64,000 nucleotides of DNA from assembly GCF_003260015.1 (NCBI RefSeq), contig NZ_QCXS01000002.1:1922001-1986000 (forward strand), in the 5' to 3' direction. Positions within the stretch are counted from its first letter, which is position 1. Each line of letters opens with the position of its first letter. Source of the stretch: Nakamurella deserti (GTDB lineage: Bacteria; Actinomycetota; Actinomycetes; Mycobacteriales; Nakamurellaceae). The translations under genes were made by a program, and so were the position numbers. Under the pieces are notes generated by a model. It searched no databases. It saw nothing but the letters and a program-made list of their open reading frames with translations, and was not told the DNA's origin. Positions 1-9,214 of the stretch are shown piece after piece.

Positions 1-525
1 ATGGTCAGCGCCAGCACCCGCTACGCCTACTACGGCCTGACCGGCGAGCGGGAGCGTCTGGTGGCCACCTACTCGCCCGCAGAGCTCAGCTACGCCCGCG
101 ACACCGTGCTGGAGCCGGTCTTCCTCTACGCCGGCGCCGACTACGACCTCGGTCAGAACGCGTCCAAACAGACCCTGTGGACCAGCAAGGACCCGACCGC
201 GGCGCTCATCCTGGACAACGCCCGGGGCGCTGCGGTACCCGTCTCGCTCAGCATGGTCCTCACGTCACCGTCGAACGCGACCCAGGTGATGCTGACGTCG
301 GGCAGCCAGAGCTGGGTGGTCAACCTGTCGTCCGCCGCCGCGAGCGCCATCACCCTGGACTTCGACGCGATGCCCGGGCGCACCGACTTCACGCTCTCGC
401 CCGGTCCCGACGCCCGCAACGTCGACGGCAACACGAGCTTCGCGGTGGCCAAGGTGTCGGTGGTGGACAAGGGCCGACCGGACCTGGCCGCGGCCTGCTC
501 CGGACTGCCCGGGAGCGGCTGCTGA
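1..525 (+). CDS. 3' end of an unrecognised gene, probably truncated by the window edge
   Basis: The frame is open from base 1 and stops with TGA at 523-525, giving 174 residues. The ATG at base 1 is in frame, but no upstream sequence is available to show that it is the start, so this is probably the C-terminal part of a longer protein. The visible part is rich in V, S, T and A in alternating patterns, as in a beta-sandwich. It has no membrane segment and no catalytic motif I can name, and it ends in a short tail with two cysteines. It could be the extracytoplasmic C-terminal domain of a large membrane protein, but that is inference. It converges on whiB. Confidence 0.6.
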   Translation: MVSASTRYAYYGLTGERERLVATYSPAELSYARDTVLEPVFLYAGADYDLGQNASKQTLWTSKDPTAALILDNARGAAVPVSLSMVLTSPSNATQVMLTSGSQSWVVNLSSAAASAITLDFDAMPGRTDFTLSPGPDARNVDGNTSFAVAKVSVVDKGRPDLAAACSGLPGSGC

Positions 526-655
526 CGGCTCGCCGGACCGGGCCGTGCGAGCGCTCACGGGTCACCCGACCGGGCCGCGCGGGCACCCACGGCTGGCCCG
601 ACCGGGCCGGGGCGGCCACCCGACCGCACCCGGCACCGTGGCGCACAACGCATGA

Positions 656-684
656 CAGCCGGCCCCGGGGACCGGGACCGGCTG
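656..684. terminator. possible hairpin between convergent genes
   Basis: A 7-base inverted repeat (CAGCCGG at 656-662, CCGGCTG at 678-684) encloses a second small CCCC/GGGG palindrome. It lies between the stop of the first gene and the stop of whiB, where a shared terminator would be expected. There is no T-tract, and GC-rich DNA forms such repeats by chance. Confidence 0.25.
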
Positions 685-712
685 CGTCTGTACGGGCGGG
701 GACGGCCGGGGT

Positions 713-1102
713 TCAGCCGGCGAGGCGCTTGAGGCGGCGGCGCTCCCGCTCGGACAGGCCACCCCAGATCCCGAAGCGTTCGTCGTTGGCCAGCGCGTAG
801 CTCAGGCACTCCGAGCGCACCTCGCAGCCGGTGCAGATCTTCTTGGCGTCCCGGGTCGAGCCACCCTTCTCCGGGAAGAAGGCCTCCGGATCGGTCTGGG
901 CGCACAGCGCCCGTCCGTGCCAGTCCTGGTCCTCGATGGGCCCGGCGAACGACGCACCGCCGTCGAGGGCCGCGACCGCGGCCAGCACGACCGTGTCGGT
1001 GCCGAACGCGGTGGCGCGCTCGACGTCGACGGCGTCGGGGGCGACCTCAGCCGAACGCGGGGACGGAAGGATCGACAGGGACAGATCGATCTGGTTCGGC
1101 AC
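713..1102 (-). CDS. whiB: WhiB-family iron-sulfur transcriptional regulator (WhiB2/WhmD-like)
   Basis: This 129-residue protein should bind a [4Fe-4S] cluster and act as a cytoplasmic transcription regulator with a sigma factor. The four cluster ligands are visible as C67, C90, C93 and C99 (C-x22-C-x2-C-x5-C). They are followed by the G-I-W-G-G turn at 111-115 and a basic C-terminal tail. I chose the GTG at 1102 because GGAAGGA lies 7 bases upstream; a longer open frame reaches 1315 but runs across the promoter. Its place beside fbiA-fbiB matches M. tuberculosis whiB2 (Rv3260c), an essential cell-division regulator in mycobacteria. The WhiB family call is very safe; the WhiB2 subtype rests mainly on gene order. 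Confidence 0.93.
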   Translation of the reverse strand: MPNQIDLSLSILPSPRSAEVAPDAVDVERATAFGTDTVVLAAVAALDGGASFAGPIEDQDWHGRALCAQTDPEAFFPEKGGSTRDAKKICTGCEVRSECLSYALANDERFGIWGGLSERERRRLKRLAG

Positions 1103-1285
1103 GAGCAGATCCTTCCGTTGGTAAGGCTGTGAACAGCAACGACGTGATGACGGGAACACGGGTGTGACGGTCGTACCGGGGCCACGCGGGGAGCGGTCGT
1201 GCGCTGCCCCGGAGACGATGAACGGCCCCCGTACCGGACCTACGCGCCGGTCGTCGTCGACCGGTGTGTGAATCACAGTGGTGGA

Positions 1286-1315
1286 ATTACACCCGTGTGT
1301 CATGCCGCCCGTCAA
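1286..1315 (-). promoter_or_regulatory. sigma-70-type promoter for whiB
   Basis: On the minus strand TTGACG (1315-1310) is followed after 18 bases by TGTAAT (1291-1286), a good match to a housekeeping promoter. Transcription would start near 1279 and leave a leader of about 175 bases before the whiB GTG. The area is noticeably more AT-rich than its surroundings. Confidence 0.6.
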
Positions 1316-1392
1316 GCCTCGAGTGCTGATATAGACCGGCCGCCCCGCGCGTCGCTCCGGCGTGTCGGACCCTCCCCGTCGGTGTTTACGCA

Positions 1393-1433
1393 GGTCACGC
1401 AGCGAGTGACCACTGATCTACGCGTTGTGACCA
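1393..1433. promoter_or_regulatory. clustered GTCAC/GTGACCA motifs upstream of whiB
   Basis: GTGACCA occurs twice with starts 21 bases apart (1406-1412 and 1427-1433), two helical turns. GGTCAC lies just before them at 1393-1398. The regular spacing suggests binding of a dimeric or tandem regulator. The core resembles the GTCAC half-sites reported for the response regulator MtrA, but the identity of the factor is a guess. Confidence 0.35.
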
Positions 1434-1614
1434 GAGTTACCCGGGAGCCGCTGTGCCGGACCACCGGTGGCCGCCCCCGCCCGGACGGAGCACGGTCTGC
1501 TCGCACAGCGTCGCCGTCGCGGCGCCGGATGGGAAGCGCCTGCGGGTCCGGCCGAACGGGCACCTCGACGCGCCGGCGTCGGCACAATGGACCGATGACC
1601 TCCACCGCCTGCCG

Positions 1615-2388
1615 ATGACCGCACCCTTCGGCCGGACCGCCCGGCCCCGCCGCGGCGGGACCGGCACCGGAGCATGGATCTTCCCCGCCGTCGTGCTGGT
1701 CACCGTCGCCGCCGCCTGGGCGACCGCCGCCGGTACCGCACCGCTCGGGGTCTGGGTGTTCGTCACCGTCCTCGGCGGGTGGCTGATCACCCTGTGCCTG
1801 CACGAGTTCGGTCATGCCGTGGTCGCACTGCGCGGCGGCGACACCTCGGTGCGCGGCCGGGGCTACCTCACCCTCAACCCGCTGCGCTACGCCAACGGCG
1901 CGATGACGTTCGTCATCCCGCTGGTCATCCTGGCCATCGGTGGGCTGCCGTTGCCCGGCGGGGCGGTGCTCATCGAGCACGGACGGCTGCGGTCGCGGGT
2001 GTGGCGGTCGGCCGTGTCGCTGGCCGGGCCGCTGGTGAACCTGGTCGCCGGGGTCCTGCTCACCGTGCTGGCCGCGCAGTTCGACTCACCACTGGCCTTC
2101 GCGCTGTCGTTCCTGGCGCTGCTGCAGTTCATCGCCGCGATCCTGAACCTGCTGCCGGTCCCCGGTCTGGACGGCTGGGGGGTGATCGCGCCGTTCCTGT
2201 CGGCGCGCACCCAGGAGGCCGTGCGGCCGTTCACCCCGTGGGCGCCGTTCGTGCTCATCCTGCTGCTGTTCTCCAGCCCGCAGATCGTGCAGCCGCTCTG
2301 GGACGCCAGCTACTGGTTGTTCTCCACCGCCGGCGGCGACGCCCGGTGGGCCACCTTCGGACGCGTACTGTTCCAGTTCTGGCGCTGA
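1615..2388 (+). CDS. M50-family (site-2-protease-like) membrane metallopeptidase
   Basis: A polytopic zinc protease of 257 residues, expected to cut substrates within the membrane. The zinc-binding motif HEFGH is at residues 63-67 in a membrane segment. The third ligand is likely D186 in the NLLPVPGLDGW motif, the usual second M50 signature. About five hydrophobic segments are visible, and no PDZ domain is present, so it is a short M50B-type enzyme of the Rv1/2-TM 'conserved HExxH - NxxPxxxLDG' type. The ATG at 1615 was chosen because the protein proper begins there and CACAAT lies six bases upstream, which resembles the leaderless promoters elsewhere in this window. The substrate is unknown; neighbours whiB and fbiA do not indicate one. 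Confidence 0.85.
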   Translation: MTAPFGRTARPRRGGTGTGAWIFPAVVLVTVAAAWATAAGTAPLGVWVFVTVLGGWLITLCLHEFGHAVVALRGGDTSVRGRGYLTLNPLRYANGAMTFVIPLVILAIGGLPLPGGAVLIEHGRLRSRVWRSAVSLAGPLVNLVAGVLLTVLAAQFDSPLAFALSFLALLQFIAAILNLLPVPGLDGWGVIAPFLSARTQEAVRPFTPWAPFVLILLLFSSPQIVQPLWDASYWLFSTAGGDARWATFGRVLFQFWR

Positions 2389-2503
2389 CGCCACCGGCGG
2401 ACCCTCCGGGCCCCGGCCCGACGGTGCGCGACCCCCGCACCCCGGCTCCGCCGCACCGAACCTCCGGCGGAGCCCGCCGGCTGAACTGGCAGGATTCCCC
2501 CAC

Positions 2504-3508
2504 GTGAAGATGACCGTCCTGGTCGGCGGGATCGGCGGCGCCCGGTTCCTGCTCGGTTGCAAGCAACTCCTGGGCATCGACCCCTTCGGCGCCGCCCCCG
2601 ACGACCACCCGCACCGGATCACGGCGGTGGTCAACACCGCCGACGACATCCGGCTGCACGGGCTGCAGGTCTGTCCCGACCTGGACTCGTGCATGTACAC
2701 CCTCGGCGGCGGTGCCGATCTCGCCCGCGGCTGGGGCCGGCAGGACGAGACCTTCGCCACCGCCGCGGAGTTGCGCGCCTACGACGCCGAGGCACCCTGG
2801 TTCGGGCTCGGCGACCGCGACATCGCCACCCACCTCGTCCGCACCCGGATGCTCGACGCCGGGTATCCGCTGTCGCAGGTCACCGCCGCGCTGTGCGCCC
2901 GCTGGACGCCCGGGGTCGACCTGCTCCCGATGACCGACGACCGGGTCGAGACGCACGTCGTCGTCGACGATCCCGAGCCCGCCCCCGGCAGCACCCCCGG
3001 GCTGGTGGCCCTGCACTTCCAGGAGTGGTGGATCCGGTACCAGGCGGCACTGCCGGCCTCCGCGATCACCCCGATCGGGGCCGACACGGCGACCCCCGGG
3101 CCCGGTGTGCTGGCCGCCATCGCCGAGGCCGACGTCGTCCTCGTCGCGCCGTCGAACCCGGTGGTGAGCGTCGGCACGGTGCTGGCCGTGCCCGGCATCC
3201 GGGAGGCGCTCGCCGCGACCCCGGCCAAGGTCGTCGGCGTCTCCCCCATCATCGGCGGCGCGCCCGTCCGCGGCCACGCCGACGCCTGCCTCGCCGCGAT
3301 CGGCGTCGACACCACCGCCGAGGCCGTCGGTCGGCACTACGGCAGCCGCGGCGACGGCGGGCTGCTGGACGGCTGGCTGGTCGCGTCCGACGACCCCGCC
3401 GACGTGCCGGGGGTCGCCGTCCGGCGGGTGCCGCTGCTGATGAGCGACCCGAAGGCCACCGCCACCATGGTGCAGGCGGCGCTGGACCTGGCCGGTGTGC
3501 GTGTCTGA
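2504..3508 (+). CDS. fbiA: phosphoenolpyruvate/2-phospho-L-lactate transferase (FbiA/CofD)
   Basis: This 334-residue enzyme joins a guanylyl-activated three-carbon phosphoacid to the deazaflavin Fo, forming the F420 core (dehydro-F420-0 in mycobacteria). The N-terminus carries the family pattern [15 protein letters not shown], and the segment around residues 210-250 has the [11 protein letters not shown] and [11 protein letters not shown] motifs typical of CofD. The GTG at 2504 is favoured, with an in-frame ATG two codons later; CAGGAT lies 8 bases upstream. The gene overlaps fbiB by a few bases, so both are probably made from one transcript. The order whiB-fbiA-fbiB is the mycobacterial one. 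Confidence 0.95.
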   Translation: MKMTVLVGGIGGARFLLGCKQLLGIDPFGAAPDDHPHRITAVVNTADDIRLHGLQVCPDLDSCMYTLGGGADLARGWGRQDETFATAAELRAYDAEAPWFGLGDRDIATHLVRTRMLDAGYPLSQVTAALCARWTPGVDLLPMTDDRVETHVVVDDPEPAPGSTPGLVALHFQEWWIRYQAALPASAITPIGADTATPGPGVLAAIAEADVVLVAPSNPVVSVGTVLAVPGIREALAATPAKVVGVSPIIGGAPVRGHADACLAAIGVDTTAEAVGRHYGSRGDGGLLDGWLVASDDPADVPGVAVRRVPLLMSDPKATATMVQAALDLAGVRV

Positions 3509-4838
3509 GCCGCTTCCCGCCGGGCCGTCGGCGCCGGTCGGGGTGTCGATCCATCCGGTCCCGGGGTTGCCCGACTTTCGTCCCGGTGACGATCTGGCCG
3601 CGGCCGTCCTGACGGCCGCCCCGTGGCTGGCCGACGGCGACGTGGTCGTCGTGACCTCCAAGGCCGTCTCCAAGGTCGAGGGCCGGCTGGTGCCGACCCC
3701 GACCGACCCCGAGCAGCGCGAGGCCGTCCGCCGGGAGCTGGTGGACGCCGAGACGGTCCGGATCGTCGCCGTGCACGGCCGCACCCGCATCGTGGAGAAC
3801 CGGCTGGGCATCGTCGCCGCCGCCGCCGGAGTCGATGCGTCCAACGTCCGCACCGACGAGATCGCCCTGCTGCCGCTCGACCCGGACGCCTCCGCCCGCG
3901 GGCTGCGGGACCGGTTCGGTGCCGCCGGCCTGGACGTCGGGGTGCTGATCACCGACACCCAGGGCCGGGCGTGGCGCAACGGCGTCGTGGACGTGGCCAT
4001 CGGTGCGTCCGGCGTCGAGGTGCTGGCCGACCATCGGGAGAAGGTCGACGCCTTCGGCAACCAGCTGGTCGTCACCCAGGTCGCCGTCGGGGACGAGATC
4101 GCCGCCGCCGCCGAACTGGTCAAGGGCAAGCTCGCGGCGGTCCCCGTGGCGGTGCTGCGCGGGTGGCGCGCGGGGCCCGACCAGGCCGCCCGGACGCTGC
4201 TGCGGCCGGCCGCGGAGGACCTGTTCCGGCTGGGCACCGACCTCGCGATCGCCCGCGGCCGCGCCGAGGCGGTGCTGGTGCGGCGCACCGTGCGGACCTT
4301 CACCGACGAGCCGGTCGACCCGGACGTGCTCGCCCGGGCGGTCGGTGCCGCGCTCACCGCGCCCGCCCCGCACCACACGAAGCCGGTGCGGTTCGTCCGG
4401 GTCCACGAGCGCCGCCACGCCCTGCTGGACGCGATGCAACAGGCCTGGGAGGCCGACCTGGCCGCCGACGGCTGGGCGCCGGACCGCGTCGCGCGGCGGG
4501 TGGCCCGCGGTGCGGTGCTCCGCGACGCCCCGGAGATCGTCGTCCCGTTCGTCACCGGCGAGGGCCGCCACGGCTACCCGGACGGTCGCCGCTCGGCCGC
4601 CGAGGAGCGGATGTTCACCGTGGCCGGCGGCGCCGCCGTGCAGGGTCTGCTGGTCGCCCTGGCCGCGGAGGGACTGGGCTCGGCGTGGATCTCGTCGACG
4701 ATGTTCGCACCCGACGTCGTCCGGCGGGTGCTCGACGTCCCCGACGACTGGGCCCCGCTCGGCGCGGTCGGGCTCGGGTACCCGGTGGAGCCGCTCACCC
4801 CGCGTCCTCCGGTCGCCGACGGTCTGGTCCAGCGGTGA
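3495..4838 (+). CDS. fbiB: bifunctional F420:L-glutamate ligase with C-terminal nitroreductase-like domain (FbiB)
   Basis: A protein of about 447 residues. It adds the gamma-glutamate tail to F420-0 and, through its second domain, reduces dehydro-F420 with FMNH2. Residues about 10-250 are the CofE ligase fold, with [14 protein letters not shown] near 50 and [12 protein letters not shown] near 150. Residues about 255-445 are a nitroreductase/FMN domain beginning at [12 protein letters not shown]. This fusion is the actinobacterial form; archaeal CofE lacks the second domain. The start is either GTG 3495 or GTG 3501, both overlapping the fbiA stop. The stop overlaps the next gene by four bases (GTGA). 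Confidence 0.95.
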   Translation: MCVSEPLPAGPSAPVGVSIHPVPGLPDFRPGDDLAAAVLTAAPWLADGDVVVVTSKAVSKVEGRLVPTPTDPEQREAVRRELVDAETVRIVAVHGRTRIVENRLGIVAAAAGVDASNVRTDEIALLPLDPDASARGLRDRFGAAGLDVGVLITDTQGRAWRNGVVDVAIGASGVEVLADHREKVDAFGNQLVVTQVAVGDEIAAAAELVKGKLAAVPVAVLRGWRAGPDQAARTLLRPAAEDLFRLGTDLAIARGRAEAVLVRRTVRTFTDEPVDPDVLARAVGAALTAPAPHHTKPVRFVRVHERRHALLDAMQQAWEADLAADGWAPDRVARRVARGAVLRDAPEIVVPFVTGEGRHGYPDGRRSAAEERMFTVAGGAAVQGLLVALAAEGLGSAWISSTMFAPDVVRRVLDVPDDWAPLGAVGLGYPVEPLTPRPPVADGLVQR

Positions 4839-5377
4839 CCCACGCCGACCTGCACGACGACGCCACCCGGCTGCTCATGGACTGGCGACCGGCCGCGGCC
4901 GGTCAGGACGCGCTGCGGGAGGCGTTCCTGGGGTTCCTGGCCGCCCGGGACGACGCGACCGCCCGCAGCTGCGTACCCGGCCACCTGACCGCCAGTGCGG
5001 TCGTCCTGGACGCCGACCGGACGTCGGTGCTGCTCACCCTGCATCCCCGGGTCGGCCGCTGGCTGCAGCTGGGCGGGCACTGCGAGGACGCCGACACGAC
5101 GGTCGCCGGCGCGGCGCTGCGGGAGGCGACCGAGGAATCCGGGATCGACGGGCTCGTCCTCGACCCCGGGCCGCTGCACCTGGACGTGCACCCGATCACC
5201 TGCAGCCTGGGCGTGCCCACCCGGCACTTCGACCTGCGTCACCGGGTCGTCGCGCCGCCGGGGGCGGTCGCCCGGATCTCCGCGGAGTCCGACGACCTGC
5301 GGTTCTGGCCGTTGGACGCACTGCCCGAGGGCATCGACGACAGCCTGCGGACGGCGCTGGCCACCCTGTCCGGCTGA
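4835..5377 (+). CDS. NUDIX hydrolase
   Basis: A 180-residue hydrolase of nucleoside-diphosphate-linked compounds. The Nudix helix reads [20 protein letters not shown] followed by EESGI. The REUxEExGU half is perfect, while the upstream glycine-to-Glu spacing has one extra residue and the Glu position is Thr, a variant common in actinobacterial GGHxxxxD members. The GTG start at 4835 overlaps the fbiB stop (GTGA), so it is translationally coupled to the F420 genes. This suggests a role in F420 or nucleotide housekeeping, but the substrate cannot be read from the sequence. Confidence 0.85.
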   Translation: MTHADLHDDATRLLMDWRPAAAGQDALREAFLGFLAARDDATARSCVPGHLTASAVVLDADRTSVLLTLHPRVGRWLQLGGHCEDADTTVAGAALREATEESGIDGLVLDPGPLHLDVHPITCSLGVPTRHFDLRHRVVAPPGAVARISAESDDLRFWPLDALPEGIDDSLRTALATLSG

Positions 5378-5424
5378 CCGGCGGTGGCCGCCCGCCGCCC
5401 GTGGCCGGCCCCGGAACGACGGAA

Positions 5425-5452
5425 ACGCCGGGCCGGCGGACCGGCCCGGCGT
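5425..5452. terminator. strong bidirectional hairpin between nudix gene and manC
   Basis: A perfect 12-bp stem (5425-5436 with 5441-5452) with the 4-base loop CGGA, exactly between convergent stops. No T-tract follows on either strand, as is usual in GC-rich actinobacteria. Confidence 0.7.
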
Positions 5453-5490
5453 CCCGGGAATGCTCGGATCGAGGATTCAGGTGGTGCGGG

Positions 5491-6576
5491 TCAGGCGTCG
5501 GCGCTGAACCGCACCCCGGCCGCCGGCAGCTGCACGTCCGGCCACACCCGCACACCCTGGATCAGCTCGCAGTGCGCGCCGATCACCGCGCGGTCACCGA
5601 TCACCGCGTCGGCGAGCACCGAGCCGTCACCGATGACCGCGTCACGGCCGATGATGCACCGCTCGATGTGCACGCCCTCGCCGATCGTCGCACCGTCGAA
5701 CACCACGGTGCTGTCGACCCGGGACGAGGCTCCGACACGCGCGCCGGCCCCCAGGACGGTGCCGCCGGCGAGCGTCGCGGTCGGGTCGACGGTGGCCCCG
5801 TCGAGCACCAGTCGGTCGGCGGGCTCGGCACCCAGCGCGAAGGTCGGGGCGATGCCGCGGACCAGGTCGGCGCTGCCCTGGACGAAGGCGGCGGGTGTGC
5901 CGAGGTCCAGCCAGTACGAGCTGTCGACGTAACCGGCGACCTTGGCGCCCCCGGCGAGCAGGCCCGGGAACGTGTCGCGCTCCACCGAGACCGGCCGGCC
6001 AGCCGGGATGGCCTCCAGCACCGAGCGCTTGAAGACGTAGCAGCCGGCGTTGATCTGGTTCGTCGGCGGGTTCTCCGTCTTCTCCAGGAAGTCGGTCACC
6101 CAGCCGTCGGCGTCGGTCGGCACGCAGCCGAACGCGCGCGGGTCGGCGACCTGCATGAGATGCAGGGTGACGTCGGCCTCGCGGCTGAAGTGGGTGTCCA
6201 TCAGGGCGTTGAGGTCCATGCCCGAGAGCACGTCACCGTTGAACACGACCTGGGTGTCGTGGCGCAGCTTGTCGGCCACGTTGCGGATGCCGCCACCGGT
6301 GCCCAGCGGCTCGGTCTCCACGACGTACTCGATGTCCAGCCCGAACGCCGAGCCGTCGCCGAAGTACTCGCTGAACACCTCGGCCTTGTACGAGGTGCCC
6401 AGCACCACGTGCTCGATGCCGGCCTCGCGGATCCGCGACAGCAGGTGCTCCAGGAACGGCACCCCGGCGGTGGGCAGCATCGGCTTGGGCGCGGACAGCG
6501 TCAGCGGCCGCAGCCGGGTGCCCTTGCCCCCGACCAGGACGACCGCGTCGACCGCGGGCTTGCCGGGGGCGGTCAC
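5491..6576 (-). CDS. manC: mannose-1-phosphate guanylyltransferase (GDP-mannose pyrophosphorylase)
   Basis: A 361-residue nucleotidyltransferase expected to make GDP-mannose for mannosylated lipids and glycans. The nucleotide-binding signature [11 protein letters not shown] is at residues 16-26 and the FNGDVLSG metal-site motif is near residue 113. The last 100 or so residues are isoleucine/valine-spaced hexapeptide repeats ([20 protein letters not shown]) forming a left-handed beta-helix. Length and position before wbbL match M. tuberculosis Rv3264c. The GTG start overlaps the rmlA stop by four bases, so it is the second gene of an rmlA-manC operon. A sugar other than mannose cannot be excluded from sequence alone. 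Confidence 0.85.
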   Translation of the reverse strand: MTAPGKPAVDAVVLVGGKGTRLRPLTLSAPKPMLPTAGVPFLEHLLSRIREAGIEHVVLGTSYKAEVFSEYFGDGSAFGLDIEYVVETEPLGTGGGIRNVADKLRHDTQVVFNGDVLSGMDLNALMDTHFSREADVTLHLMQVADPRAFGCVPTDADGWVTDFLEKTENPPTNQINAGCYVFKRSVLEAIPAGRPVSVERDTFPGLLAGGAKVAGYVDSSYWLDLGTPAAFVQGSADLVRGIAPTFALGAEPADRLVLDGATVDPTATLAGGTVLGAGARVGASSRVDSTVVFDGATIGEGVHIERCIIGRDAVIGDGSVLADAVIGDRAVIGAHCELIQGVRVWPDVQLPAAGVRFSADA

Positions 6577-7454
6577 GCGGTCGCCCCGGCGGCCAGCGCG
6601 ACCTGCATGACGTACTGGCCGTACGGCGACTTACCGAGCGAGGAACCCAGGGCGTAACAGGCCTGGGCGTCGATGAATCCCTTGCGCAATGCGATCTCCT
6701 CCAAGCACGAGATGCGGATCCCCTGGCGGTGTTCCAGCACCTTGACGAACTCCCCCGCCTCGAGCAGGGAGTCGTGGGTGCCGGTGTCCAGCCAGGCGAA
6801 GCCGCGGCCGAGGTCGACCAGGGAGGCCGTCCCGGCGTTCAGGTAGATGTTGTTCAGGTCGGTGATCTCGAGCTCGCCGCGCGGCGACGGCTTCAGGTCG
6901 CGGGCGTACTCCACCACCTTGTTGTCGTACAGGTACAGCCCGGTGATGGCGAGGTTGGACTTCGGCTTCGCCGGCTTCTCCTCGATGGACACCAGCTTCC
7001 CGGCGGCGTCCTTCTCGCCGACGCCGTACCGCTCCGGGTCGCGCACCGGGTAGCCGAACAGCACACAGCCGTCGATGTCGGCGGCGGCCTCCACGAGGCG
7101 GTGCGAGAAGTTCTGGCCGTAGAAGATGTTGTCGCCCAGCACGAGGGCGACCGAGTCGTCGCCGATGTGGTCGGCGCCGATGTGGAACGCCTGGGCCAGC
7201 CCCTCCGGACGCGGCTGCTCGGCGTAGGTCAGGGTCAGGCCCCATTCGCTGCCGTCCCCCAGCAGCCGCCGGAAGCCCGCGTTGTCCTCCGGGGTGGTGA
7301 TGATCAGGATGTCCCGGATGCCGGCCAGCATCAGCACCGACAGCGGGTAGTAGATCATCGGCTTGTCGAACACCGGGAGCAGCTGTTTGGAGACGGCGCG
7401 GGTGACCGGGTGGAGCCGGGTTCCTGCGCCGCCGGCGAGCACGATGCCCTTCAT
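6573..7454 (-). CDS. rmlA: glucose-1-phosphate thymidylyltransferase
   Basis: The 293-residue enzyme that makes dTDP-glucose, the first step of dTDP-L-rhamnose synthesis. The start [16 protein letters not shown] and the motif [16 protein letters not shown] are diagnostic. Further conserved stretches are LGDNIFYG near residue 110 and [21 protein letters not shown] near 155. The ATG at 7454 gives the usual family length. The upstream leader has only a weak ribosome binding sequence. rmlB and rmlD are 26 kb away in this window; rmlC is not here. Confidence 0.95.
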   Translation of the reverse strand: MKGIVLAGGAGTRLHPVTRAVSKQLLPVFDKPMIYYPLSVLMLAGIRDILIITTPEDNAGFRRLLGDGSEWGLTLTYAEQPRPEGLAQAFHIGADHIGDDSVALVLGDNIFYGQNFSHRLVEAAADIDGCVLFGYPVRDPERYGVGEKDAAGKLVSIEEKPAKPKSNLAITGLYLYDNKVVEYARDLKPSPRGELEITDLNNIYLNAGTASLVDLGRGFAWLDTGTHDSLLEAGEFVKVLEHRQGIRISCLEEIALRKGFIDAQACYALGSSLGKSPYGQYVMQVALAAGATA

Positions 7455-7820
7455 CAGAGGTCCGTCCTGTCGGTGCGGGTGTACGGGTGGAGCCGTGGAC
7501 ACGGGCGGACGCGCGGGGGCGCGGGTGCCGGACGGCCACGCGGGCACCGCCGCCGCGGCCACCCGGGGGTGTCGGCCGGGGCGGTCCACGCCCCCGGCGG
7601 TCGACGCGAACCGGCCCTCGGACCTTACCGGACGTGGTCGTCGATACCGGGTCGGTGACCGTTCGAACACTGTGGTGCGTGCCGCTCACCGATGGCTGCG
7701 CGCCGGCCGGGACCACGCATCCCGACCGGCGTGTGATCCCCGGGTCGTCGCGACCGGTCCCCTAGCGTGGGCTCCCATCGGCGGGTGACCTGCACCCGGG
7801 AACGTCCGGCCCGCCGACGG
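7455..7820. other. intergenic region between rmlA and a small divergent gene
   Basis: About 365 bases with no gene I can support. A TAAGGT hexamer on the minus strand (7627-7622) could be the rmlA -10 box. TAGCGT on the plus strand (7763-7768) could serve the small gene starting at 7821. No matching -35 elements are evident. Confidence 0.4.
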
Positions 7821-8069
7821 ATGGATGACATGGATGCACTCCGGCACGCCGATGAGATCCTGGCCGCACTCTGGCGTCAGCACCCCGAGTTCGCGGTTCC
7901 CGGACACGTCGGGTCACCGATGGACGACCGCGCGACGGTGAGCATCCCGCGTGCGGTGATCGAGGCGTGTGAGCCCGGCGGGGTGGCCGGCCCGCCGCTG
8001 GACGCCGAACTCGGCCGGGTGGCGCGCGGTGTGCTGCCGCCGCCGCGGGAGATGCGCGACACCGCCTGA
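7821..8069 (+). CDS. small hypothetical protein, 82 residues
   Basis: The frame begins ATGGATGACATGGATGCACT and has the strong third-position G/C bias of neighbouring real genes. It encodes an acidic protein with an amphipathic helix (HADEILAALWRQHPEF), then a basic-acidic linker and a proline-rich end. There is no signal peptide, membrane segment or known motif. A TAGCGT hexamer lies about 53 bases upstream. I do not recognise it. It converges with wbbL and may be a lineage-specific gene. Confidence 0.55.
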   Translation: MDDMDALRHADEILAALWRQHPEFAVPGHVGSPMDDRATVSIPRAVIEACEPGGVAGPPLDAELGRVARGVLPPPREMRDTA

Positions 8070-8187
8070 GGGGTCCGGCGACCGGGGGTGTCCCGCGTGC
8101 GGCCGGGCCGTCCGGGCACGTGACGGCCGCGCCGCGCTCCGCGTCGCCGCCTGGGAGGTCATGGAACGCACGAAGCCGGTGTGACAG

Positions 8188-8302
8188 CCGGTGGGCGGGT
8201 CCGGGCTGCGGCGATCGTGCCGGACTCCGCCTTCGCCGGTGGGCGGGTCCGGGCCGGCGACCGGGTCGACGGGGCCCGGTCTCAACCGGTGGGCGTGTCC
8301 GG
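8188..8302. repeat. three copies of a 17-bp motif around the wbbL 3' end
   Basis: CCGGTGGGCGGGTCCGG is present at 8188-8204 and 8236-8252, and with one mismatch at 8286-8302. The third copy encodes the last residues of WbbL and lies next to its stop. The copies start 48 and 50 bases apart, suggesting duplication of the gene's 3' end. Confidence 0.6.
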
Positions 8303-9214
8303 GACGGCCGCACCCTCGGCGACCGCGGCCGACCGCCGGGCCAGCAGCTGCCGGGCCCGCAGCCCCAGCTTCAGCACCCCGCGCAACGGCGCCTGCCAGC
8401 GGGCCGGGTACCGGCCGGCCAGGTAGCGGTAGGCGCTGGCGTGGTGGGCCGCGGTCATCGCGTCGGCGTGACCGCTCGTGGAATGACCACCGATGTGGGT
8501 CACCACCGCCGACGGGACGTAGACGTTCTGCCACCCCGCCCGGGACAGGCGCTCCCCCAGGTCGACGTCCTCGAAGTACATGAAGTAACGCTCGTCGAAC
8601 CCGCCGACCGCGGTGAACGCCTCCCGGCGCACCAGCAGGCATGCGCCCGACAGCCAGCCCGCGGGCCGCTCGGTCGGCGCCTCGTGGTCGCGCCGGTAGG
8701 CCTTCGTCCACGGGTTCGTCGGCCACCACCAGCCGAACACCGCGTGCCCGGCACCGCGGACGACGCTGGGCAGCTCCCGTGCCGACGGATACAGCCGGCC
8801 GTCGACGGTCCGGATCTGCGGACCGAACGCGCCGGCGTGCGGCCACCGCCCCGCCGCCGTCAGCAACTCGTCGATCGCGCCGGGCGCGAAGACCAGGTCG
8901 GGGTTGCACACGACCACCCACGCGACCTCCGGCGGCAGCGTCGCCACCCCGGCGTTCGCGCCACCGCCGAACCCCAGGTTGCCGCCGGTGTGCACCACCG
9001 CGACCCCGGCCGCGCCGGCCACGGCGGCGACACTGCCGTCGGTGGAGCCGTTGTCGGCCAGCACGATCCGCGGATCCGCCGGCCAGCGCGCCGCCGCGGT
9101 CACCGACGCCAGGAACGGCGGCAGCGTCTCACCGGGCGAGAACGTCACCGCGACGACCGCCACGTCGGCGGCGGTGGGGAGGTGCTGCCGTGGTACGTCG
9201 GGGGTGGGACTCAC
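8282..9214 (-). CDS. wbbL: GT2 rhamnosyltransferase, WbbL-like
   Basis: A 310-residue family 2 glycosyltransferase expected to add L-rhamnose from dTDP-rhamnose to GlcNAc-diphospho-polyprenol at the cytoplasmic membrane face, making the linker of a cell-wall heteropolysaccharide. Visible motifs are VAVTFSPGETLPPFL, LADNGSTDGS near residue 50, CNPDLVF near 102 (DxD-equivalent NPD) and FMYFEDVDLGERLSRAGW near 215, the classical WbbL region. The GTG start overlaps the upstream GT4 stop by four bases. Position after manC matches M. tuberculosis Rv3265c, which supports the WbbL name over other GT2 activities. Confidence 0.87.
   Translation of the reverse strand: MSPTPDVPRQHLPTAADVAVVAVTFSPGETLPPFLASVTAAARWPADPRIVLADNGSTDGSVAAVAGAAGVAVVHTGGNLGFGGGANAGVATLPPEVAWVVVCNPDLVFAPGAIDELLTAAGRWPHAGAFGPQIRTVDGRLYPSARELPSVVRGAGHAVFGWWWPTNPWTKAYRRDHEAPTERPAGWLSGACLLVRREAFTAVGGFDERYFMYFEDVDLGERLSRAGWQNVYVPSAVVTHIGGHSTSGHADAMTAAHHASAYRYLAGRYPARWQAPLRGVLKLGLRARQLLARRSAAVAEGAAVPDTPTG

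Larger units (their letters stand above)
1103..1614. other. intergenic control region between divergent whiB and M50 peptidase gene
   Basis: About 510 bases without a convincing gene. It holds the whiB promoter, the long whiB leader and a cluster of GTCAC/GTGAC pentamers at 1393-1433. The many short open frames here lack ribosome binding sites. Confidence 0.6.

Noticed and set aside
2255-4555. 766-residue open frame antisense to fbiA and fbiB
   Set aside because: It is a shadow of two firmly identified genes, with Arg/Pro/Ser-rich low-complexity translation and no start signal.
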